The position numbers were made by a program, and so were the translations under genes. From SHLQ01 sp964451305 (GTDB lineage: Bacteria; Actinomycetota; Acidimicrobiia; Acidimicrobiales; SHLQ01): DNA of 64,000 nt. This document shows, piece by piece, positions 43,173 through 51,240 of the stretch. Each line of letters starts with the position of its first letter. Position 1 is the first letter of the stretch. Location: positions 98,107 through 162,106 of the forward strand of contig CAYVHV010000002.1 of NCBI GenBank assembly GCA_964451305.1, read 5' to 3'. Below the pieces are notes generated by a model. The model made no database searches. It was not told the origin of the DNA and saw only the letters and a program-made list of their open reading frames with translations.

Positions 43173-43873
43173 CCAACGCGCTCTTGTTGGCACAAGCTGC
43201 TGCGGTCGAGTTCGACGTTTCGTCGAACATCGCGTTCGCGATTATTTCGGTGGTGATGATCTACTCGGCACTCAAGATGGTCACGACCGGCAACGTCGTC
43301 CACGCCGCCTTGTACCTCGTGATCGTGCTCGCTGCCTCGGCTGCAATCTTCATCCTCCTCGGTTCGGACTTTGTCGGCGCCACGCAGATTCTCGTCTACA
43401 TCGGTGCGATCATCGTCTTGTTCTTGTTCGGCATCATGTTGACCAAAGCACAGCTCGGTGACGACGACTCGGTCGCAAAGGAACAACGAACCATGGGTGC
43501 GCTCGTCGGCGTACTGCTCTTTGTCGTGATGGCGTTTGCTCTCGTCGACACGTTCGGTAACGACGCAATCAACTTTGGTGATCCTGAGCCGATCGCCTTT
43601 ACGCCAAGCACCGTCGATGCATCCGATATTCCAACTCCGGTTCGAGAAGCGCTGTTCATTAGCGCCGACGCTGGCGAGGTCGAAATCACCCAGGCCCAGT
43701 TCGACACACTCGAACCCGAGGTGCAGCGCCGCGTCCCCGGCGCGGAGGTTTTCGGCAACAATAAGCAGATCGCCGATGCGATCTTCAGTCAGTACATCAT
43801 CCCATTCGAAGCAGTCTCCGTGCTGCTGCTGGCCGCCTTGATCGGCGCCATCGTCGTGGCCCGGAAAGAGTAG
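43169..43873 (+). CDS. nuoJ2: Complex I subunit J, second enzyme
   Basis: 234 residues, five helices. Signature HAALYLVIVLAASAAIFILL and QILVYIGAIIVLFLFGIML. A ~75-residue soluble loop lies before the last helix, longer than in NuoJ. ATGA overlap with nuoI2. Confidence 0.91.
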   Translation: MTNALLLAQAAAVEFDVSSNIAFAIISVVMIYSALKMVTTGNVVHAALYLVIVLAASAAIFILLGSDFVGATQILVYIGAIIVLFLFGIMLTKAQLGDDDSVAKEQRTMGALVGVLLFVVMAFALVDTFGNDAINFGDPEPIAFTPSTVDASDIPTPVREALFISADAGEVEITQAQFDTLEPEVQRRVPGAEVFGNNKQIADAIFSQYIIPFEAVSVLLLAALIGAIVVARKE

Positions 43874-43885
43874 GTTTCAAACGCC

Positions 43886-44185
43886 GTGATACTCAACCAA
43901 TTCCTTCTCCTCGCCGCCGTGCTCTTTAGCCTCGGCGTGTACGGAGTGCTCACCCGCCGGAACGGAGTGCTCGTCCTCATGTCGGTCGAGCTCATCTTGA
44001 ACGCAGTGAATATCAACCTGGTCGCCTTCGGTGCCTTTCAGGACAATATTCAAGGCGACGTCTTCGCCATCTTCGTCATTGCTGTGGCAGCCGCCGAAGT
44101 TGGGGTGGGCCTCGCAATGGTTCTGCTCATGTACCGCAACCGCAAGAGTATTGACTTCACCGAAGTCAACATGATGAGGGGCTGA
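43886..44185 (+). CDS. nuoK2: Complex I subunit K, second enzyme
   Basis: 99 residues, three helices, with VLMSVELILNAVNINLVAF and AAAEVGVGLAMVLLMY carrying the conserved glutamates. GTG 43886 start, 12 nt after nuoJ2. Confidence 0.93.
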   Translation: MILNQFLLLAAVLFSLGVYGVLTRRNGVLVLMSVELILNAVNINLVAFGAFQDNIQGDVFAIFVIAVAAAEVGVGLAMVLLMYRNRKSIDFTEVNMMRG

Positions 44186-44191
44186 TTTCTG

Positions 44192-46534
44192 ATGCTTTCC
44201 GTCCTTGCAGTCGAGGCCTTCGAAGGTTCGTTTACCACCGAAGCCAACCCGATTCTCGAAAACGTCTGGCTTATCCCCCTTCTTCCTGGGATCAGCTTCT
44301 TTATCATCTTGTTCTTCGGGAAGCGCATGCCCAAGGGTGGCGCCGAGGTCGGTATTGCCGCCATCGGTGCAGCGTTCCTGCTCGCGATCTTGGCCAACGT
44401 TGCGTGGATTGATCATCGCGACAACTTCGACGGTCCAATCCAGAGCGCACGCACCGGCCTGATCGAAGATCACTCCGAAGAAGGAGCTGGGGGCGAGGAT
44501 CATGAAGACGATGAGAACGCGCTTGGCACAACGTTTACCGTCACCGACACGACAGCTGGAGCTACCGGCGTAGACGAGGTCGTCGATGTCGAGCTCGCGT
44601 TTGTCGAAGCTGGCGAAGGTGGAGAAGAGGCACATCCCGCGATTGCGGTTCTGACGGGAACCGAGTGGCTCACCAATGGCGGTATTGCGTTTTCGGTGGG
44701 AACGCTGCTCGATGGCCCGTCGGTCATGATGCTCTTCGTCGTGACGATGATCTCGTTGCTGGTGCACATCTACAGCACCGACTATGTGGCGGGCGATAGG
44801 CGGTATACACATTATTTTGCGTTCCTGTCGCTCTTTAGTGCCTCGATGCTTATCTTCGTGCTCTCTCGCAGCACCCTTCAGGCGCTGGTCGCGTGGGAGC
44901 TCGTCGGCGTGTGTTCCTTTGCCCTGATCGGGCACTGGTGGGAGGAAAAGCCCAACTCCGATGCGGCCCTCAAGGCATTCCTGACCAACCGCGTTGGCGA
45001 CGTTGGTTTGCTCATTGGCATCATCATTTTGTTCTTCGCCTCCGGCGGCCACTTCGACTACATCACTATCAACGAGATGGCGCTCGCCGGCGAGATCAGC
45101 CAAACAGCATTGACATGGGCAGCGATTTCATTGACGGCTGCGGTGATGAGTAAATCTGGACAGTTCGTCCTTCATACATGGCTTCCCGATGCCATGGCTG
45201 GGCCAACGCCGGTTTCTGCGCTGATTCACGCGGCTACGCTCGTGACGGCGGGCGTGTTCCTCATCGGACGCCTGTATCCCGTGTTCTTCATTGGCTACAA
45301 CATCGAAGGCTCGAGCATCAACGGTCTGTCGTTGATCGGCGCGATTACCGTCGTCGGTGCGGGCTTGGTCGCCTTTGTCCAAGACGACATCAAAAAGGTG
45401 TTGGCCTATTCGACGGTTTCCCAGCTTGGATACATGGTGATGGCACTCGGTGTCGGCGCATGGACCGCGGCGATGTTCCATCTCTTTACGCATGCCTTCT
45501 TCAAGGCCGGTCTCTTCCTCGGCTCTGGTTCGGTTGCTCACGCGGTGCACAGCTTCAACATGAAGACCGATATGGGTGGGCTTCGAAAATGGATGCCGAC
45601 GACGCATAAGACCTTCATCATCTGTTCGATCGCGCTCGCGGGCGTGTTCCCGACCGCGGGCTTCTGGTCAAAAGATGAGATCCTCGTCGGCACCGGTGGC
45701 TTTGGAGTCGGTAGCGGCAGCGCCAACGGTTCCTATGACCTGATGCTCGTGATGGGGCTCGTGGGTGCGGCGCTGACCGGTGCGTACATGACCCGAGCGA
45801 TTTACCTCACCTTCTACGGTGAGTTCCGTGGCCACGGTGAACCGCATGAGTCCGGTCCACGAATCACCATCCCGCTCATCATCCTCAGCGTGTTCGCCTT
45901 GGGTGCTGGCCTCGTCAACCTTCCACCGGGGTTCATCACCGGAAGCCTCGAGCCATGGCAAGAGCGTTTCTTCCACTTCGTTGAACCTGCAGCCGCCTAC
46001 TTCCCGGGTATCGGCCATGCCGTGCCGAGCTACTGGCTCGCGGTTATCGCAAGCGTCGTCGGTCTCATTGGGCCTGCAGCTGCCTACTGGTACTACTTCA
46101 TCAAGGTCGATGGCCTTGCGAAGGAAACCGGCGAGAAACTCACCGAACTTCCGGACGGACTCGTGTCGAACAACAAGCTGGCAGCGACCGGCCATGCCTT
46201 CTTGAAGAACAAGTACTACCTGGATCACCTCTACAACGATGTCATCGTGGCGTCGGTCAAGGGCCCGATTGCGCGGGCGGCAGTGTGGTTCAACAAAAAC
46301 GTTCTCGACGGCTTCGTCGACAACGCCGGCAAGGGTTCGGTCCGTGCAGGCAAGTTCATCTACGACTCGATCGATCAGGGATTGATCGAAGGAACCGTCA
46401 ATGGTTCAGGAAAGCTCTCATCTCAAAGTGGGCAGGGGCTCCGCAAAATACAAACTGGCAAAGTCCAGCAGTATGCGGCGCTTCTGTTCGCGGCCGCCAC
46501 CGTTCTCGCTGGCATCTTCATCGTCTTTATCTAA
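44192..46534 (+). CDS. nuoL2: Complex I subunit L, second enzyme
   Basis: 780 residues. TM5 Glu (LVAWELVGVCSFALIGHWW) and TM7 Lys (MSKSGQFVLHTWLPDAMAG) are intact. The loop between the second and third helices (about residues 85-155) is expanded by ~60 residues and acidic (EEGAGGEDHEDDEN). The coiled-coil insert of NuoL in the first operon is absent. C-terminal lateral helix region present. Confidence 0.93.
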   Translation: MLSVLAVEAFEGSFTTEANPILENVWLIPLLPGISFFIILFFGKRMPKGGAEVGIAAIGAAFLLAILANVAWIDHRDNFDGPIQSARTGLIEDHSEEGAGGEDHEDDENALGTTFTVTDTTAGATGVDEVVDVELAFVEAGEGGEEAHPAIAVLTGTEWLTNGGIAFSVGTLLDGPSVMMLFVVTMISLLVHIYSTDYVAGDRRYTHYFAFLSLFSASMLIFVLSRSTLQALVAWELVGVCSFALIGHWWEEKPNSDAALKAFLTNRVGDVGLLIGIIILFFASGGHFDYITINEMALAGEISQTALTWAAISLTAAVMSKSGQFVLHTWLPDAMAGPTPVSALIHAATLVTAGVFLIGRLYPVFFIGYNIEGSSINGLSLIGAITVVGAGLVAFVQDDIKKVLAYSTVSQLGYMVMALGVGAWTAAMFHLFTHAFFKAGLFLGSGSVAHAVHSFNMKTDMGGLRKWMPTTHKTFIICSIALAGVFPTAGFWSKDEILVGTGGFGVGSGSANGSYDLMLVMGLVGAALTGAYMTRAIYLTFYGEFRGHGEPHESGPRITIPLIILSVFALGAGLVNLPPGFITGSLEPWQERFFHFVEPAAAYFPGIGHAVPSYWLAVIASVVGLIGPAAAYWYYFIKVDGLAKETGEKLTELPDGLVSNNKLAATGHAFLKNKYYLDHLYNDVIVASVKGPIARAAVWFNKNVLDGFVDNAGKGSVRAGKFIYDSIDQGLIEGTVNGSGKLSSQSGQGLRKIQTGKVQQYAALLFAAATVLAGIFIVFI

Positions 46535-46558
46535 ACGAATACGCAGGATTCACTACTT

Positions 46559-48199
46559 ATGGAAATAATTCGCGAATGGGGTCTGACGGCGCTGATCTTC
46601 ATCCCGTTGATCGGTATGGCCATCATGATGGGCATCCCCAAAGCAGAAGAAGGCCTTCACAAGATGATTGCTCTCGCCACCTCGCTGGTGGTGGCTGCGA
46701 TCGGTGTCGTCCTGCTCTTCGACTTCGACTACAGCCGTTCCGATGAGTTTCAGTGGGCTGTAGAGGTCGACTGGATCAACATCATCCGGTCCGAGTACGC
46801 CGTTGGCGTCGATGGCATCTCGCTGCCGTTGTTGATGCTGACCTTGTTGATCACTCCGCTGGTCATCATCTACTCGTGGAATCACTTCCCAGCACCGTCG
46901 AACCCCAAGGCGTTCCTCATGTTGGTGCTCGTGTTGCACACCGGAATGATCGGGACGTTCCTCGCACGAGATCTCGTTCTCTTCTTCGTGTTCTTCGAGG
47001 TCGTGCTCTTGCCGATGTTCTTCAAGATTGCGGTCTGGGGTGGTGTGGATCGTAAATACGCATCCCTGAAGTTCTTCCTCTACACGCTCTTTGGTTCGGC
47101 CCTGATGCTCGTCAGCTTCCTCGCACTGTTCTTCCTCGCTGGCGGCGAGACGTTCTCGATCGTCGGCCTTGCCGAAGCAGTGCAGGCGAACGGCGTGAGC
47201 CGCAACGCACAGATCTGGATCTTTGGTGGCATGTTGCTCGGCTTCGGCATCAAGGTGCCGATGTTCCCTTTCCACACGTGGCTTCCAGACGCGCACACCC
47301 AAGCGCCGACACAGGGGTCGGTCATCTTGGCCGCAGTTCTCCTCAAGCTCGGAACGTACGGCTTTGTTCGTATCGCAATCCCGATCCTCCCCGAAGCTGC
47401 GACCGTCTGGGCGCCATGGATTGGACTGCTCGCCGTCATCGGCATCATCTACGGAGCGCTCGGCTGTCTTGCCCAGACCGACATGAAACGCCTCATTGCG
47501 TTCTCGTCGGTTGCTCACATGGGGTATGTGATGCTCGGCATTTCGACCCTTACCGATTGGGGCATCAACGCTGCAATCTTCGGCATGGTCGCTCACGGTC
47601 TCATCACCGGCATGTTGTTCTTCATCGCCGGTTCGATCAAGGATCGCTACCACACACTCGAGATCAAGCGGCTCGGTGGTCTCCTCGTGCAGGCGCCTCG
47701 GATGGGCTGGATTCTCGGCTTCACAACAATGGCGTCGCTCGGCCTACCTGGCCTCGCCGGATTCTGGGGCGAGTTCCCAGCGATCCTGGCGGCATACAAC
47801 CCGGCGAACGGTTTGAACGAAGCGCTGTTCCGTACCTACATGGTGGTCGCTGCGATCGGTACCGTCCTCGCTGCTGGCTACCTGCTCTGGCTGCTCCAAC
47901 GAACCGCATTCGGTGAACCGAGCGAAGAGTTCGCAAACAATGCCGAGATCGTCGATGCCAACAAGAACGAGTACCTCGCATGGGCGCCGATGCTCTTCCT
48001 CATCCTCTTGTTCGGTCTGGTCCCAGGCCTGATCTTCAACGTCACCGACCCTGCGGTCGACGTCAACCTGAGCGAGTGCTTCCAAGCCGACCTCGGCGAT
48101 GGCAATGAAGATTCCTTCGATATTGGAACGTGCGAGCGCGAAGGCCTCGAAGTGGCACTCGCGAACCTCGGCGTCACGTCGACGGCCGAGGGAGAGTAG
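46559..48199 (+). CDS. nuoM2: Complex I subunit M, second enzyme
   Basis: 546 residues. LFFVFFEVVLLPMFFKIAVW and IKVPMFPFHTWLPDAHTQAP carry the TM5 Glu and TM7 Lys. The C-terminal ~45 residues, after the last helix, hold two Cys (NLSECFQAD, IGTCEREG) not found in NuoM. Starts 24 nt after nuoL2. Confidence 0.93.
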   Translation: MEIIREWGLTALIFIPLIGMAIMMGIPKAEEGLHKMIALATSLVVAAIGVVLLFDFDYSRSDEFQWAVEVDWINIIRSEYAVGVDGISLPLLMLTLLITPLVIIYSWNHFPAPSNPKAFLMLVLVLHTGMIGTFLARDLVLFFVFFEVVLLPMFFKIAVWGGVDRKYASLKFFLYTLFGSALMLVSFLALFFLAGGETFSIVGLAEAVQANGVSRNAQIWIFGGMLLGFGIKVPMFPFHTWLPDAHTQAPTQGSVILAAVLLKLGTYGFVRIAIPILPEAATVWAPWIGLLAVIGIIYGALGCLAQTDMKRLIAFSSVAHMGYVMLGISTLTDWGINAAIFGMVAHGLITGMLFFIAGSIKDRYHTLEIKRLGGLLVQAPRMGWILGFTTMASLGLPGLAGFWGEFPAILAAYNPANGLNEALFRTYMVVAAIGTVLAAGYLLWLLQRTAFGEPSEEFANNAEIVDANKNEYLAWAPMLFLILLFGLVPGLIFNVTDPAVDVNLSECFQADLGDGNEDSFDIGTCEREGLEVALANLGVTSTAEGE

Positions 48200-48205
48200 C
48201 CAACG

Positions 48206-49717
48206 ATGGTTCTAGACCTCCTGGCTCAGGTCGAGCCGTTCGAACGCCCGGCAATCGACTGGCATGCTGTTGCGCCCGAGCTCGTTCTGCTCGCGTTTGG
48301 TGCGCTGCTCACGTTGCTCGATGTCGTGTTCCTCGAACGTGGACGCAAGTACACCTCGACCTTGGCTGGAATCGCGCTTCTCGCCACGCTCATTCCGGTC
48401 ATCACCCTCGCGATCGACGGTCAGGACCGTTTCCTCTTCAACGACGCGTACGTCGTGGACAACTTCGCCCTCATTATGAAGGCTCTGTTCTTGTTGTCGG
48501 GCTACGTCGTTGTGCTCCTCTCGACGAATTACATCGCCGAAGGCGACTACTGGGAAAACGAGTACTACTCGTTGCTCCTCGCCTCGATCCTCGGCATGGT
48601 CGTCATGGCATCCGCCCGTGACTTGATCACCATCTTTGTTGCGCTCGAATTGCTGTCGATTCCCGCATACCTCATGGCGACATGGCGAAAGCGCGATCTC
48701 AAGTCGAACGAAGCCGGCCTGAAGTACTACCTGATGGGTGTCTTCGCATCGGCGATCTTCCTGTACGGCATGTCGTTGCTGTACGGCTCTGCTGGGTCCA
48801 CGATCCTCGCTGACATTGGCGAGGTCGTGAACCAAGGTGAGTCCACCTCGGTGGTGAGCCTCGGCATCGTGTTTGTCATTGCTGGCTTTGCGTTCAAAGT
48901 GTCAGCAGTGCCCTTCCACACATGGGCTCCCGATACCTACGAAGGCGCGCCAACCCCGGTAACGGCCTTCCTTGCAGTCGCATCGAAGACGGCCGGTTTC
49001 GTGGCGCTCGTGCAGTTGGTCTTCGTTGCCTTCTGGGGCCGCTACGACGTCTACGAGCCACTCATCTGGTTCCTTTCGGCTGCGTCGATGACGGTCGGTA
49101 ACTTGATCGCGCTGCGCCAGACCAACATTGTTCGCATGATGGCGTACTCGGGTGTCGCCTCGGCGGGCTACATCATGGCTCCGCTCGCGGTCGCCGGTGG
49201 TGGCGTTGCCATCGCCGATGAGTCACTGCGCGCCGTTGTCACCTACCTGGTCATCTACGCAGCGATGAACCTCGGTGTGTTTGGCGTCGTGCTGGCCATT
49301 GCCCGCAAGACCAAGTCGGCCGAGATTTCGAGCTACGCAGGTCTCTTTCATTACGCACCTGGCCTCACCGCGGCGATGACCATCTTCTTGATGGCGCTCG
49401 CTGGCATCCCGCCTCTCGGTGGCTGGTGGGCAAAGTTTGTTGTCTTCCGTGCGCTCATCAACGCAGATACCTTCGGTGGCTACTCACTGGCCGTCATCGC
49501 AGCGGTCAACTCGGTCATTGCGCTCTACTACTACTTGTCGGTACTTCGCACGATGTGGGCCGATGATGCTCCAGACGGCGACATCACGCCGCTCCGCATT
49601 CCGCCATCTCTCATCGGTGCGATGGGGCTTACCGCCTTTGCCACTCTTGCCTTCGGTGTCTGGCCACGCATTGTCGACACGGTCTCTGACGTGACGCTGA
49701 TTGGACTCGGCGGCTGA
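48206..49717 (+). CDS. nuoN2: Complex I subunit N, second enzyme
   Basis: 503 residues. FVALELLSIPAYLMATW and FKVSAVPFHTWAPDTYEGAP are the conserved Glu and Lys regions. Last membrane subunit of the 11-gene operon; its TGA overlaps a CTG that probably starts the methyltransferase gene. Confidence 0.94.
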   Translation: MVLDLLAQVEPFERPAIDWHAVAPELVLLAFGALLTLLDVVFLERGRKYTSTLAGIALLATLIPVITLAIDGQDRFLFNDAYVVDNFALIMKALFLLSGYVVVLLSTNYIAEGDYWENEYYSLLLASILGMVVMASARDLITIFVALELLSIPAYLMATWRKRDLKSNEAGLKYYLMGVFASAIFLYGMSLLYGSAGSTILADIGEVVNQGESTSVVSLGIVFVIAGFAFKVSAVPFHTWAPDTYEGAPTPVTAFLAVASKTAGFVALVQLVFVAFWGRYDVYEPLIWFLSAASMTVGNLIALRQTNIVRMMAYSGVASAGYIMAPLAVAGGGVAIADESLRAVVTYLVIYAAMNLGVFGVVLAIARKTKSAEISSYAGLFHYAPGLTAAMTIFLMALAGIPPLGGWWAKFVVFRALINADTFGGYSLAVIAAVNSVIALYYYLSVLRTMWADDAPDGDITPLRIPPSLIGAMGLTAFATLAFGVWPRIVDTVSDVTLIGLGG

Positions 49718-50751
49718 GCGATTCGCTCACTCCACTCGACCAGCTGGTCCGGGAGCACATTCGCGCCCATGGACCAATGCCCTATGCCGACCTCGTCGAG
49801 GTGGCGCTCTATGACGCTGACTATGGCTTCTACGCGAGTGGAGGTCGGGCTGGTCGACGCGGTGACTTCCTGACGAGTCCAGAAGTCGGGCCGCTCTTCG
49901 GCCATGTCGTCTCGCACGCAATCGACGCGGAATGGGACCGGCTTGGCCAACCCGACGACTTCACGGTGGTCGACTTCGGTGCAGGGCCCGGGACGCTGGC
50001 TCGCTCGATCTTGGCAGCGTCACCTCGGTGCGGTCGACAACTTTGCTACCAAGCGATCGAGCGGTCGACACTTCAACGCGAACAGCACCCCGAAGGGGTC
50101 GTGTCACTCGAAGAACTTACCGACGAGCACATCGGTAGCGGGACTACTGGCGTCGTCATTGCGAACGAGCTGCTCGACAACCTCGCGTTCACTCCGGTGC
50201 GCTGGGACGACGATGGCACGGCGTTGTTCTCGACGGTCGATCTTGGAGAGGACGACGAACTTATCGAGGTGTTTGCTCCCGAACCATCGAGGAGTGCCTC
50301 GCAGTTGATCGCCGACCGTTCGGTCGTCGATCAGACGGACGCAGGTGTTTGGGTTCGTCACATGACAGAGAACGTGTTGGCTCGAGGCAAGGTGATCGTC
50401 ATCGACTACGCCCGGCTGCGCACCGAAGATGTCGAGATACGGACCTACAGCGAGCACGGTCGTGCAGGTGAGCCCTTGGAATCGTTAGGGGCCAAAGACA
50501 TCACGGTCGATGTCGATCTCGAAGCGATCCAACGATTCGCTGGTACTGCATCGGCTATTTCTCAACAGCATGAGTGGTTGCGCACGCACGGGATTGATGC
50601 TCTCGTCGAGCAAGGGCGTGCGACGTGGGAACGAGAAGCTGCCGTTGGAGGGTTGGCGGCCTTGCGTGCAAAGAGCCGTCTTCGGGAGGCCGGCTCGCTC
50701 TGTGATCCCGTGGGTCTTGGCGGCTTTACGGTGGCCGAGTGGGTTGTATGA
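49714..50751 (+). CDS. MidA/NDUFAF7-family SAM-dependent methyltransferase (complex I assembly factor type)
   Basis: About 345 residues. Motifs of the SAM-dependent MidA/NDUFAF7 family: YDADYGFYASGGRAGRRGDFLTSPEVGPLFG region, SAM loop VVDFGAGPGTLARSIL, and VIANELLDNLAF. The first ATG is at 49777, but the 21 codons before it encode typical family sequence (LVREHIRAHGPMPYADL spans it). The only plausible start is CTG 49714, overlapping the nuoN2 stop as CTGA. In mitochondria NDUFAF7 dimethylates an Arg of NDUFS2 (NuoD); here the gene is coupled to the operon whose NuoD2 keeps that Arg. Confidence 0.85.
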   Translation: MSDSLTPLDQLVREHIRAHGPMPYADLVEVALYDADYGFYASGGRAGRRGDFLTSPEVGPLFGHVVSHAIDAEWDRLGQPDDFTVVDFGAGPGTLARSILAASPRCGRQLCYQAIERSTLQREQHPEGVVSLEELTDEHIGSGTTGVVIANELLDNLAFTPVRWDDDGTALFSTVDLGEDDELIEVFAPEPSRSASQLIADRSVVDQTDAGVWVRHMTENVLARGKVIVIDYARLRTEDVEIRTYSEHGRAGEPLESLGAKDITVDVDLEAIQRFAGTASAISQQHEWLRTHGIDALVEQGRATWEREAAVGGLAALRAKSRLREAGSLCDPVGLGGFTVAEWVV

Positions 50752-50854
50752 CCCACGCTCTTCGGCAGGTCGTTCCTCACTTCGATTTCAAGGTATCTTT
50801 AATTCAGATGAACAAAAGGTGAAATTCCCCTAGACGAGATGATGTCGCGCGAAG

Positions 50855-50860
50855 TAAGTT
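50855..50860 (+). promoter_or_regulatory. -10 element, leaderless transcript of the 86-residue gene
   Basis: TAAGTT ends exactly 6 nt before ATG 50867; TAGACG at 50831-50836 is a possible -35 (18-nt spacer). Confidence 0.45.
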
Positions 50861-50866
50861 AAGCCG

Positions 50867-51127
50867 ATGGAAACGACTGAACGTACCCCGCTCGAGGTTG
50901 GCTTTACTGATCTTTCGATCGGTTCGTATTCGGTTGGCCTAGCGCCCACCCGCACCGGCGAACAGCTGGTCGAGGCGTATTTGGAGCTCATCACGCTCGT
51001 TCGTCGTGACCGTCCTGAGTACTTGCGAGACGGCGATATTGCGACCCTCGCAGCCGAGACGAAGCTCGACCACGCATTCATCAAGAACCGAGTGGCGAAC
51101 CATCTCACGTCCATCATCCCGGCATAA
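50867..51127 (+). CDS. Small soluble protein, unknown
   Basis: 86 residues, mostly helical, no membrane segment. The second half (DGDIATLAAETKLDHAFIKN) has the spacing of a helix-turn-helix, but the match is weak. I do not recognise the family. It stands alone between the methyltransferase gene and acetyl-CoA synthetase, with its own leaderless-type promoter. Confidence 0.6.
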   Translation: METTERTPLEVGFTDLSIGSYSVGLAPTRTGEQLVEAYLELITLVRRDRPEYLRDGDIATLAAETKLDHAFIKNRVANHLTSIIPA

Positions 51128-51240
51128 CTCCAAAGCAACTTCCCCAGATCGCCTCTTCGCTCCGACCGGTCTAAGGTCGACGTAACGTAGGACGTTGGAG
51201 TCCACGCGGTCAAATGGCCGCGACCAGACGGGAGTTTCAC

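Noticed and set aside
43877..45103. 408-codon minus-strand frame opposite nuoK2-nuoL2
   Set aside because: Shadow of conserved genes with no recognisable protein features.
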